Shown here piece after piece: positions 37,180 through 45,658 of a stretch of DNA of 64,000 nucleotides. This stretch comes from Niabella sp. GTDB taxonomy: Bacteria > Bacteroidota > Bacteroidia > Chitinophagales > Chitinophagaceae. The stretch spans positions 62,001 to 126,000 of the forward strand of contig NZ_JASLGT010000001.1 in NCBI RefSeq assembly GCF_030150205.1. Direction: 5' to 3'. How positions within the stretch are numbered: the stretch's first letter is position 1; each line of letters begins with the position of its first letter. Position numbers and translations under genes: made by a program. A model generated the notes under the pieces. It was not told the DNA's origin, did not search any database, and saw nothing but the letters and a program-made list of their open reading frames with translations.

Positions 37180-40023
37180 ATGCTTATGAAACAACTGTTT
37201 CTGCTTCTGACAACTATCTGTAGCACGACCCTTGTTTTCTCCCAGGCCCGGTTAATGGAAAAAGTGGCGGCCAGCGACAATGATGTGGTAATTCCGTTTA
37301 GCCGCTATCAGCTGCCCAACGGACTTACGCTGATTGTTCATGAAGACCACAGTGATCCACTGGTACATGTAGATGTAACCTATCACGTAGGATCGGCACG
37401 GGAAGAGATTGGAAAATCGGGCTTTGCCCATTTTTTTGAACATATGATGTTCCAGGGTTCGGACAACGTGGCCGATGAACAGCACTTTAAAATCATTACC
37501 GAAGCCGGCGGAACGCTGAATGGCACTACCAACCGGGACCGGACCAATTATTTTGAAACTGTTCCAAAAAATCAGCTGGAAAAAATGCTATGGCTGGAGG
37601 CCGACCGGATGGGCTTTTTGCTGGATGCCGTTACCCAGCAGAAGTTTGAAGTGCAACGCGCCACTGTTAAAAATGAAAGAGGTCAGAACTACGACAACCA
37701 GCCATACGGTCTTGTTTTTGAAAACTCCAGTAAGAATCTTTATCCATACGGACATCCTTATTCCTGGCTTACGATCGGGTATATCGATGACCTCAACCGG
37801 GGCAATGTAAACGATCTTAAAAATTTCTTTTTACGCTGGTATGGTCCTAACAACGCGGTGCTTACTGTTGGTGGCGATGTACATACGGAAGACGTTGTAA
37901 AGCTGGTGGAAAAATATTTCGGCAGCATTCCTGCCGGTCCGGCTGTTAAAAACATGGGGGCAATGGTGCCCGTTCTGGATAAGGACCGGTATGTTACCAT
38001 GGTAGATCAATACGCCAAGTTGCCGCGTTTGCAGATCGTATATCCGGCTCCTGAAATGTATACAAAAGACGAAGCGGCACTCGACTGCCTGGCTGAAATC
38101 ATCGGTCAGGGTAATAATTCGCTGCTTTATCAGAAGCTGGTAAAAACCCAACAGGCACTAAGCGCCAGTGCTTACAATATGGGATCGGAACTGTCGAGTG
38201 AATTCACCATCGGCCTCACTCCCGCAAAAGGCAAATCACTAAAAGATATGGATGAAGCCGTACGCCAGGTATTTTCGGATTTTGAGCAGCGGGGCGTAAC
38301 CCAGGCTGACATTGACAAATTCAAATCGGGGATCGAGTCTCAGACCATTTATGGACTGGAATCTGTAAGCGGGAAGGTATCCCGCCTGGCGGCATTTTAT
38401 ACATTTACGGGCAATGCCAATTTTATTACAAAATACCTGGAGAACTACCGCTCTATTACTCCGGAAGCGGTTATGAATGCTTACAATAAATACATCAAAG
38501 GAAAGGGCGCCGTACGGCTAAGTGTGGCAACCAAAGACGCCCCTGAAAATATTGCCGGAGATTCAAAATACGAAGTTGACAAAAGCGGCTACACGGCCCC
38601 GGACTATGGTTATGCCGGGCTTACCTATACCAAGGCCAAAGACAATTTCGACCGCAGTAAAATGCCGCCTGCAGGCAATAACCTGGCTGTAACTGCACCT
38701 GAATTCTGGAAAGAGAAAAAGAATGGCATCCAGTATATCGGAAGCCTGCTTAAAGAACTGCCGGTGGTCAATATTATGATCGGTATCAAGGGTGGAAAGC
38801 TGGCCGAACCAGCAGAGAAGAGCGGACTGGCGGCATTGTTCGCCTCCATGATGAATGAAGACACGAAGACCCGTACGGCGGAAGATTTCAGCAAAGCACT
38901 GGATCTGCTGGGGAGTTCCATCTCCGTAAGCGCGGCCACCGACGCTACCAATATTGTAGTACGTTGCCTTGAAAAGAACCTGGACAAAACGCTGGCCCTG
39001 CTGGAAGAGCGCATCCTGCAGCCGAAGTTTACAGACGCGGCGTTTAACCGCATCAAGAACCAGTATACGGAAGGTTATAAGAACAATCTTACCAGGCCGG
39101 CAAGTGTAGCCTCTTCCGTTTATAATAAGTTGTTGTTTGGCAACAGCGCTTTCGGCAGAAACTTCTCCGGTACCGATCAAACGCTTGCCGGTATTACCCT
39201 GGCAGACATTGAAAATTTCTATGCCCGTTGTTTTTCTGCTGTGGATGCCGAAGTGATCGTGATTGGTGATTTGTCTAAACAGGAGATCCAGAACAAAACC
39301 GCATTCCTGGCAAAGCTTCCCAAAACAGCACCGGCTATAAAACAGCTGCCCGACTTTAACCCAGGCCCTGCAGCAAACGGTAAACCCATTCTTTATATCG
39401 TCGATTTTCCAAAGTCGGCCCAAACCGAATTCCGGATCGGGAACCGTACAGGTATGAAGTTTGACGGCACCGGCGACTATTATAAATCGGGGATCATGAA
39501 TTATCCGCTGGGCGGCGTATTTAACAGCCGGCTCAATCTTTACCTGAGAGAGGATAAAGGATGGACCTATGGTGCAGGCTCTTATTTCAGCGGGAACAAA
39601 TACATCGGTTCTTATACGTTCTATTCCGGTATTAAAGCCGCCGCCACGGATAGTGCGCTGCATGATGTACTCCGGATCATTACGGCATATCGCGATAAGG
39701 GTGCTTCACAGGAGGAGCTGGATTTTACCAAGAGCGCCAAATTGCAAAGCGAGGCCCGCAAGTATGAAACCGGTTATCAGAAAGCTTATTACCTGAGCGA
39801 TATCCTGACGTATCAGCTACCCAACGATATTGCGGCAAAACAAACCGGCATTCTGAAAAATTTCAAACTGGAGGAACTCAACCGTCTTGCAAAAACAAAG
39901 CTCTCCGATCCCCGGAACCTGGTCATCCTGCTGGTAGGCGATCAAACCTTGCTGAGCGACCAAACAAAAGCGCAGTTCCAGGTGGTGCTTTTAGATAAGG
40001 AAGGCAATCCGGTTCAGCAGTAG
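37180..40023 (+). CDS. M16-family zinc metallopeptidase, two-domain fusion
   Basis: 947 residues, twice the size of single-unit M16 proteins. The signal peptide (~1-22) ends Val-Phe-Ser-Gln; Met 3 is also a possible start. The N-terminal unit has the inverted zinc motif HFFEH (His ~84, Glu ~87, His ~88) and the distal Glu in VKNERGQ. The C-terminal unit starts near residue 500 with a second clan-ME fold lacking the HxxEH motif (GKLAEPAEKSGLAAL). Such fused pairs act as one pitrilysin-like clamshell in the periplasm, cutting short peptides. It has no close operon partners. Confidence 0.92.
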   Translation: MLMKQLFLLLTTICSTTLVFSQARLMEKVAASDNDVVIPFSRYQLPNGLTLIVHEDHSDPLVHVDVTYHVGSAREEIGKSGFAHFFEHMMFQGSDNVADEQHFKIITEAGGTLNGTTNRDRTNYFETVPKNQLEKMLWLEADRMGFLLDAVTQQKFEVQRATVKNERGQNYDNQPYGLVFENSSKNLYPYGHPYSWLTIGYIDDLNRGNVNDLKNFFLRWYGPNNAVLTVGGDVHTEDVVKLVEKYFGSIPAGPAVKNMGAMVPVLDKDRYVTMVDQYAKLPRLQIVYPAPEMYTKDEAALDCLAEIIGQGNNSLLYQKLVKTQQALSASAYNMGSELSSEFTIGLTPAKGKSLKDMDEAVRQVFSDFEQRGVTQADIDKFKSGIESQTIYGLESVSGKVSRLAAFYTFTGNANFITKYLENYRSITPEAVMNAYNKYIKGKGAVRLSVATKDAPENIAGDSKYEVDKSGYTAPDYGYAGLTYTKAKDNFDRSKMPPAGNNLAVTAPEFWKEKKNGIQYIGSLLKELPVVNIMIGIKGGKLAEPAEKSGLAALFASMMNEDTKTRTAEDFSKALDLLGSSISVSAATDATNIVVRCLEKNLDKTLALLEERILQPKFTDAAFNRIKNQYTEGYKNNLTRPASVASSVYNKLLFGNSAFGRNFSGTDQTLAGITLADIENFYARCFSAVDAEVIVIGDLSKQEIQNKTAFLAKLPKTAPAIKQLPDFNPGPAANGKPILYIVDFPKSAQTEFRIGNRTGMKFDGTGDYYKSGIMNYPLGGVFNSRLNLYLREDKGWTYGAGSYFSGNKYIGSYTFYSGIKAAATDSALHDVLRIITAYRDKGASQEELDFTKSAKLQSEARKYETGYQKAYYLSDILTYQLPNDIAAKQTGILKNFKLEELNRLAKTKLSDPRNLVILLVGDQTLLSDQTKAQFQVVLLDKEGNPVQQ

Positions 40024-40218
40024 GTTAATGCTTCGGCCGGAGGGAAAAGGCAACTGGTGGAACAAGGAAATTTCAATGAAAGTGGCGGCCCCTTTGGCTT
40101 CCTGGCCTACGGGGTTGCCGGGGTCCGCCTGTTCACACAACGCCCCACCGTTTTATAGCTCCATTAACAAAACGGCAAACGGCAATGCTTTATCTTAGAC
40201 CTTAATAAATAACCCCAC

Positions 40219-40848
40219 ATGCTGGAGATCAGATCTATTACCAAATGGTATAACCGTCAGTTGATCCTCAACATTCCTGCACTCCGGCTTCCCAAAGGCA
40301 TTTACTGGTTAAAAGGAGAAAACGGTTCCGGCAAAACCACTTTTTTAAAAATGACGGCAGCGCTGATTCCTTTTGAGGGAACCATTTCTGTCAGCGGCAT
40401 TTCTCAAAAGACCGATCCCCTGCATTACCGCCAACGCATCAGCTGGGCGGAAGCAGAACCCCTGTACCCGGGATTTTTAACCGGTATGGAGCTCATCGCG
40501 CTTTACCGGCAGATCCGCAAATCATCTTCAGAAGAAACGGCCGCACTGGTGCGGCTGTTTGGCGCCGCTTCCTATATACATAACCAGGTAGCCACCTACT
40601 CGGCCGGTATGCTCAAAAAGCTTTCGTTGATCCTTGCATTTACCGGTGTTTCAAGACTGGACCTTCTGTTGCTGGATGAGCCCTTTATTACGCTGGATGC
40701 CCCGGCCTGTAACCAACTGGTACAATTACTGCTGGAGCAACAGCAGCAGGGTCGTTCGTTTATATTAAGCTCCCACCAGGATCCCGGTCCGGACCTGTTG
40801 CCCTTTTGCCAGGAGCTGATTGTTGAACATAAAACGATCCGTTATTGA
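40219..40848 (+). CDS. ABC transporter ATP-binding protein
   Basis: 209 residues, the small size typical of ABC-2-type exporters. Walker A GENGSGKTT lies at ~33-41, the signature reads TYSAGMLKKLSL, Walker B LLLLDEPF, and the switch His is in LSSHQD. It powers the membrane protein encoded next, to which it is coupled by a TTGA overlap. The family moves many substrates; none can be assigned here. Confidence 0.92.
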   Translation: MLEIRSITKWYNRQLILNIPALRLPKGIYWLKGENGSGKTTFLKMTAALIPFEGTISVSGISQKTDPLHYRQRISWAEAEPLYPGFLTGMELIALYRQIRKSSSEETAALVRLFGAASYIHNQVATYSAGMLKKLSLILAFTGVSRLDLLLLDEPFITLDAPACNQLVQLLLEQQQQGRSFILSSHQDPGPDLLPFCQELIVEHKTIRY

Positions 40849-41966
40849 GCCCCTTTTTCCGCATATTTTACCAATCCTTTGTAAAACCTTTTTACAGGGA
40901 AAATGCGGGCACTTTTGTATTTGTGTTTACCATGTTCTTCTTTGTAGTGGGCACGGTAGATGGTGCAGGCCTCTTTAAATATCATTATGGACTGATCAAA
41001 GCACTATTAAGTATCCCAGCCTTCCTGGTAGCGGCACTGCTGCTCTGGGGGCTTTATGCGCGCAAATGTGCCGTGTTTATTATCCAGTTGCTGCAACAGC
41101 CGCCCTACCGGTTCTTTTCTGTATTCCGGAACCTGTCCCAGTGGCGTCAGTATGCACTTTTTGCCATTACGGATTTCATCCTGTTGCTGCCGCTGACCTT
41201 CTACCTGGTATTGGTCATCACAGAAGGGATTTACCTGCACCGACCGGGGCCAACAATGACGGTAGTTGCGTTGCTGACCGCCTGCTGCACCCTGCTTCCG
41301 GTATGGCATGTATACGTATTGAATCATCCCGAAAAAAATGTGTTCCTAACAACAGGTCTTAAAAACCCCGCGACCAATCCTTCCCTTTTTTATTCGGGTA
41401 TCCTCATCCGGTCGGCGCAGCAAACGCAAAAGCTTGCCTGGCTGGGCATTAAGTTGTATACCTGTGTGGTTTTGTACTTTACAACCGTTAACAACCAGCT
41501 GGGCCCGGATGATCTGCAACTCACCTTTCTGCTTTTTAGTTTTGGGATCCTGGCCAATGGTGTTTTTATTAACCGGCTCCGCAAATACGAGGATCAATAC
41601 CTTTCTTTTTACAGGAGTCTTCCGCTGTCCGTTACAAAGCGGCTTATAACCTATGCCTTGTGTTGTTTTGTATTGGTAACTCCGGAGATCCTGCTGCTGT
41701 GCTTTCTTTCGCACCGGCACCTCAGTGCCTCTGCCGCCGTTTTTTTTGGATGTTATGCCTTTTCAACCGTCCTGTTGCTCCTCAGTATCAGTTTTGTAAA
41801 ACAGCTGACCTTTAAACACCTGGTAGCGGTGTTGTTGCTGCTGTTCTTTACCGGGTACTTTATCATGATGGCTACCGGCATTGGATGGATCAGCCTGGCA
41901 TTCTTTCCCGGTGCAGTGATCCTTTTTCTGACCCGGTATTATCGATCGGAAGCGATTGTGTCCTGA
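40845..41966 (+). CDS. Membrane permease partner of the ABC protein, TTG start
   Basis: 373 residues with about ten hydrophobic segments. The start TTG at 40845 overlaps the stop of the ATPase gene (TTGA), a sign of coupled translation; the next ATG (codon ~29) lies inside the first membrane segment. No family motif is visible, but the position and topology fit the permease half of a two-gene ABC exporter. It contains an Arg/Lys-rich loop at ~232-250 (INRLRKYEDQYLSFYRSLP) and ends in a charged cytoplasmic tail. Convergent with the lipoprotein gene at 42094. Confidence 0.8.
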   Translation: MSPFFRIFYQSFVKPFYRENAGTFVFVFTMFFFVVGTVDGAGLFKYHYGLIKALLSIPAFLVAALLLWGLYARKCAVFIIQLLQQPPYRFFSVFRNLSQWRQYALFAITDFILLLPLTFYLVLVITEGIYLHRPGPTMTVVALLTACCTLLPVWHVYVLNHPEKNVFLTTGLKNPATNPSLFYSGILIRSAQQTQKLAWLGIKLYTCVVLYFTTVNNQLGPDDLQLTFLLFSFGILANGVFINRLRKYEDQYLSFYRSLPLSVTKRLITYALCCFVLVTPEILLLCFLSHRHLSASAAVFFGCYAFSTVLLLLSISFVKQLTFKHLVAVLLLLFFTGYFIMMATGIGWISLAFFPGAVILFLTRYYRSEAIVS

Positions 41967-42093
41967 GCAGATACCCGCGCTGCATTTTACGGCCCCTCCG
42001 GCGTACATTATTATTATCCCAGAACAGCCTGGCGCCGCTTGATGCTACTGCGGAGAGAACAGGTACATTTGAAAACCGATTTCAATGCAGCGG

Positions 42094-42621
42094 TTAATGG
42101 ACCAATACAATCTCGCTTATATAGGTGATTCCTTCTTCTGTGTAGATCTCTTTCATTTTAAGCCGGTTAGCTGAAAGCTCTACAATGGAATAGGTCGTTG
42201 CTTCCGCCCCCGTTCCAATAATAATACCGGCATTGTCATCGGTAAAAGTCCATTTATCTGTGGTGAGCTTAACATCCGGATCATTATCGCATAATGTTTT
42301 AGGATCCATAACCATATCCCCATTAGGCTTAAATATGGTTACATCATCTTTCTCACAGGTAGCCTGAGCGGCCTGAATCTTGCTTTCGTTTGCGTCATCA
42401 GACTCTGCGGAACCAACCGGCCTAACGGTCCAGGCATCCAGTTTCCATTCACCTGCAGTCAGCAGTGTTGCCGAGGGTTTCTCCGTTCTGTTATCTGTAA
42501 CCGGTGTATCCTTCTTGCTGCAAGCCATCAATAACAGCGTCAGGAACAAAATCGTTGTAGAACGAAAAAAGCGTGCACAGTTACCGGCACGCCAAAGCAG
42601 CGTCGTTTGTAATTGTCTCAT
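42094..42621 (-). CDS. Lipocalin-like lipoprotein
   Basis: 175 residues from Met-Arg-Gln-Leu; an ATG seven codons earlier is possible. The lipobox LLLMAC is followed by Ser-Lys-Lys-Asp, resembling the surface export signal. The mature part has a strand pattern of the lipocalin-like proteins of Bacteroidota (GEWKLDAWTV, TIFKPNGDMVMDP, KWTFTDDNAGIIIGTG). It probably is a small outer-membrane lipoprotein of unknown ligand. The N-terminal extension before the hydrophobic core is long (about 25 residues). Confidence 0.7.
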   Translation of the reverse strand: MRQLQTTLLWRAGNCARFFRSTTILFLTLLLMACSKKDTPVTDNRTEKPSATLLTAGEWKLDAWTVRPVGSAESDDANESKIQAAQATCEKDDVTIFKPNGDMVMDPKTLCDNDPDVKLTTDKWTFTDDNAGIIIGTGAEATTYSIVELSANRLKMKEIYTEEGITYISEIVLVH

Positions 42622-42642
42622 AATAAACCCATTGGGCGTCAA

Positions 42643-43049
42643 TAATACAGTGTGGTTGCTAATGTAAAAGTAGTATGGGGTTATGCGCTTGTCAATACCT
42701 ACAAGTAGTATTTTTTAAAATCGCAGTTAAGTGTTAGCTTTGATTGGTAGAAAAAGTCGCATGTTTACGTGTATCAATGACCACAAGCCCGAAACCAGGA
42801 TCAGGATTTATGCCCGGTCCAATATTCTAAAAAAGCACGGACGCACTTTCAATAATGACGGCGTTTCCGTTACCAGAAATTATGTGCAATTTCCTGTTGT
42901 TGTGCCCAGGAATTCAAAGATGGTTCAAAAGCCGGTAACGTCCCCTCTTAGGCCGCCGGTGGCAAAAAAGGTTTGTATAAAAGTTTCTCCAACCAGAGCC
43001 GTTCCGTCCCTGATCAGCCTCCATTATTCAGAAAACTAGTTTAGCAGCA
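42643..43049. other. Leader region upstream of the response regulator
   Basis: About 400 bases between divergent genes. A TAGCTTTG box at 42735-42742 matches TAnnTTTG and would start transcription near 42749, leaving a leader of about 300 bases. An open frame 42761-43039 (92 codons, no recognisable family) ends 10 bases before the response regulator start; it could be a leader frame, but codon use and composition do not support it strongly. Confidence 0.4.
42735..42742 (+). promoter_or_regulatory. -7 box upstream of the response regulator
   Basis: TAGCTTTG matches TAnnTTTG. A TTTG at 19-20 bases upstream is not clear. Confidence 0.45.
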
Positions 43050-43724
43050 ATGACTACAGACCGTATTTACAGTTATGTGATCATAGAAGACAATCCGGTA
43101 ATGCAAAAAGGATTGGCTTATATTTTAAGACGCTTCGAGAACCTGGTCTTAAAAGGACAATATTATAATATTGAAAGTGCCCGGGAACCTTTAACTAAAA
43201 TTCAGCCGGACCTGATTTTACTGGATATTATTTTAACTGGCCTGAACGGGGATAAAGGATGTGCCCAGCTGAAAAAAGACCTGTTTAAAACGCCTAAAAT
43301 CATCGCTTATACGAATGCTTCTTTTAACAAAAAAGAGCTGATCAAACTGGGTTTCGATGGTTATGTACATAAGAACGAACCGGTTGATACGCTTATATCG
43401 GTGATCCGCGACGTGCTTGAAGGCTCATACAATTTCCAGGCGTCTAAAGAAACGGAGGCTACCAAAGAGCATTATGCGTATAATGAATCGAAGGCACCGC
43501 GGGAATTCCAGATCATGGCAATGGCCGTTATGGGGAAAACCAATAAAGAAATCGGGGACCAGCTGCATATCAGTATTGAAACGGTTAAAAAAAGTCGCCA
43601 GAATTTTAAAACCAAAGCAAACCTCCGCGATAAAAGTATGTATGGGATCCGCGAATACCTGGAGAAAGAACATGGATACCGTTTCGGCGAAAATGGTTTT
43701 GTTAAATCGGATAAAAATGATTAG
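43050..43724 (+). CDS. Orphan response regulator, REC plus LuxR-type HTH
   Basis: 224 residues. The receiver domain (~8-125) holds the acidic pair Glu-Asp at ~13-14, the phospho-acceptor Asp ~59 in LILLDI and the Lys ~108 in VHKNEP. The C-terminal LuxR-type HTH (~150-205) has TNKEIGDQLHISIETVKKS. Such NarL-type regulators bind DNA after phosphorylation by a histidine kinase. No kinase gene lies within the window, so the partner is elsewhere. The leader of about 300 bases is longer than usual. Target genes are unknown. Confidence 0.9.
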   Translation: MTTDRIYSYVIIEDNPVMQKGLAYILRRFENLVLKGQYYNIESAREPLTKIQPDLILLDIILTGLNGDKGCAQLKKDLFKTPKIIAYTNASFNKKELIKLGFDGYVHKNEPVDTLISVIRDVLEGSYNFQASKETEATKEHYAYNESKAPREFQIMAMAVMGKTNKEIGDQLHISIETVKKSRQNFKTKANLRDKSMYGIREYLEKEHGYRFGENGFVKSDKND

Positions 43725-43804
43725 ACCAGCGTCTTGCAGTGGTCCGGCGAAGCCTGTTTCCGCCCGTTACCTGGGTACATTGCTTTTAAAATACAAGGAT
43801 AGCT

Positions 43805-45109
43805 TCAATCATTCTGCAGGCGATCACCTTCCAACACCGCTTCAATAGCCGTTGCCTTTAACAGGCATTCTTCCCATTCCAGTTCCGGATTGCTGTAAAT
43901 GGTGATGCCGGACCCTACTTTATAGGAAAGATAATGCGATTGAGCATTGTACATTACACTACGGATCACCACATTGAAATCAAAATCACCGCCGGGCTGT
44001 ATATACCCCAATGCACCGGAGAAAATACCCCGGGCATTTTTTTCATAACGGTCGATGAGTTGCATTACCCGCACTTTGGGCGCACCGGTCATGGATCCCA
44101 TAGGAAAAGTGGCCTTTAAGATATCGGTCATTGTAACCGGTTCGTCCAGGAGCCCCGAAACCGTTGAGATCATCTGGTGCACCTGTGCAAAAGAGTAAAT
44201 TCCAAACAGCTCATCTACCTGCACCGATCCTTCGCTACAGATCCGCGACAGATCATTCCGTACCAGGTCTACCACCATTACATTCTCTGCCCGGTCCTTA
44301 TTGCTCGCGGCCAGTTGTTGTTGTTCTGCATACAAACTTGCGGCATCTGTTCCGCTTCGCGAAAGGGTTCCTTTTATGGGCTGACTGATCAACCGGCGGC
44401 CCGTTCTTTTTAAAAACCGTTCGGGGCTGGCGCAGATCAGCCATTGGTCATTGAGCCGGTAAAGTGCAGCAAAGGGATTCGGCGAGCGGGTGGTCAGCTG
44501 CCGGTACACATCAAACGGATCCATGCTTGCCGCTTCCGAAAAAAATTCTACACAATAGTTAATTTCATAGCAATCGCCCCGGTGGATATGGGCCTGTAAT
44601 TGCCGGATGGTTTCCAGATACGCTTCTTTAGTAACCCGGCAGCGAACAGGTTGCTGCAGCTGCAGGGCCTCCGGACGAACCTCCGGTTCCCGGAGTATTG
44701 CTGTATAAAGTTCCCGGGGATTTTCTCCTTCAATATAAAGCCGGCCTTCTTTTGCATAGAAGACCCATTCCGGCTCAAAGAAAAAGCCCATTGGGAATCC
44801 CGTCGTATCGATCTGTCCGGAATTGCTCATTCCCGCACCGGTCTGCAGCTCATAGTTCCAATGCCCCATCAGCCAGCTATCTTTTTCTGCCGAAAAATCT
44901 TCAAAAGTATAAAGGCCCTCCTTGCCTTCAAGCACCACCTTACGCCGGATACCGGCGCCTGCTAAAAATTCAAATTGCCCCTCCGGAAAATTACAGGAGT
45001 CCAGAAAACAAAAGGTGTTAAACCGTCTTAACCAGTTTAACACCTTTGTCTTTATCAAGACTGCGTCATTTAACGGAAAACCTTGGCTTACTGTTGGTTC
45101 ACTATCCAA
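43805..45109 (-). CDS. pabB: Aminodeoxychorismate synthase component I
   Basis: 434 residues. The chorismate-binding domain (~155-430) has the QPIKGTLSR motif with Lys ~246, a residue that marks PabB and separates it from TrpE (where it is Ala). It also contains ENVMVVDLVRNDLSRI, TFPMGSMTGAPKVRVM and YKVGSGIT. With PabA it makes aminodeoxychorismate for folate synthesis. No pabA gene is adjacent. A 13-bp perfect inverted repeat lies inside the 5' coding part at 45011-45047. The gene is last of a minus-strand series after purA and the acidic protein. Confidence 0.92.
   Translation of the reverse strand: MDSEPTVSQGFPLNDAVLIKTKVLNWLRRFNTFCFLDSCNFPEGQFEFLAGAGIRRKVVLEGKEGLYTFEDFSAEKDSWLMGHWNYELQTGAGMSNSGQIDTTGFPMGFFFEPEWVFYAKEGRLYIEGENPRELYTAILREPEVRPEALQLQQPVRCRVTKEAYLETIRQLQAHIHRGDCYEINYCVEFFSEAASMDPFDVYRQLTTRSPNPFAALYRLNDQWLICASPERFLKRTGRRLISQPIKGTLSRSGTDAASLYAEQQQLAASNKDRAENVMVVDLVRNDLSRICSEGSVQVDELFGIYSFAQVHQMISTVSGLLDEPVTMTDILKATFPMGSMTGAPKVRVMQLIDRYEKNARGIFSGALGYIQPGGDFDFNVVIRSVMYNAQSHYLSYKVGSGITIYSNPELEWEECLLKATAIEAVLEGDRLQND
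45011..45047. repeat. 13-bp perfect inverted repeat inside the pabB 5' region
   Basis: AAAGGTGTTAAAC (45011-45023) pairs with GTTTAACACCTTT (45035-45047) around 11 bases. It encodes part of the LNWLRRFNTF segment, conserved in PabB, so protein constraint may explain part of it. A stem of this length near the mRNA 5' end could affect translation. Confidence 0.5.
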
Positions 45110-45141
45110 TGTCTCTTATTAAAAACGGTCCTTTTTGATTT

Positions 45142-45573
45142 CTATCTAAAATCATCGTCGTCATCAAAATCATCATCGTTGTTACCGAACAGGTCATCAA
45201 ATTCCTCATCCGGTTTAAACTCATCTTCGTCTTCGTCGTATGATTTCTTTCCTTTGCCAGTGCCGGCACCGCCTGATTTTGATTTCGATTTCGGGATGTC
45301 AAATTCTTCAAAATCTTTATCCCAGTCTTCGTCTTCTTCTACTTTATCCCACTCGTCATCATCTTCATCAAAGTCTTCCTCATCATCGTCTTCACTCTGT
45401 GAAGCCTTTCCTTTTTTCCCTTTCGCAGGCGCTTCGTCTTCATTATCATAAAGATCGTCCTCTTCGTCCTGTTCCTCCTCTTTTTTCTTCGATTTGGAGG
45501 ATGCTTTTTCCACAGGTGCGTTTCCTGTATTTGTCTTCTTGTCTGTTTCTGCTGACTTATTTGATTTTGCCAT
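45142..45573 (-). CDS. Highly acidic, disordered protein, 143 aa
   Basis: 143 residues, mostly Asp, Glu, Lys and Ser. Residues 1-35 are Lys/Ser-rich; the remainder is long Asp/Glu tracts with spaced Trp and Phe (EWDKVEEDEDWDKDFEEFD) and a short Gly/Lys linker. It has no fold-forming region, signal peptide or membrane segment. It resembles acidic, unstructured proteins found in many Chitinophagaceae and may bind basic partners such as ribosomal proteins or act as a metal or nucleic-acid mimic; all this is inference. It lies 85 bases after purA and 32 bases before pabB on the same strand. Confidence 0.75.
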   Translation of the reverse strand: MAKSNKSAETDKKTNTGNAPVEKASSKSKKKEEEQDEEDDLYDNEDEAPAKGKKGKASQSEDDDEEDFDEDDDEWDKVEEDEDWDKDFEEFDIPKSKSKSGGAGTGKGKKSYDEDEDEFKPDEEFDDLFGNNDDDFDDDDDFR

Positions 45574-45658
45574 AACCTAATAAAATCTGGTAAATGAAAG
45601 TGTAAATTTTAATCGAAGTTTTTAATTCTCCAAATTTTTTAAACTGATTTTTTTTGAA

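Noticed and set aside
42761..43039. 92-codon gene before the response regulator
   Set aside because: No recognisable family, composition unlike its neighbours; kept only as a possible leader frame.
45083..45451. Plus-strand Ser-rich frame
   Set aside because: It is the antisense of the Asp/Glu-rich gene; Ser runs arise from the complement of GAT/GAA codons.
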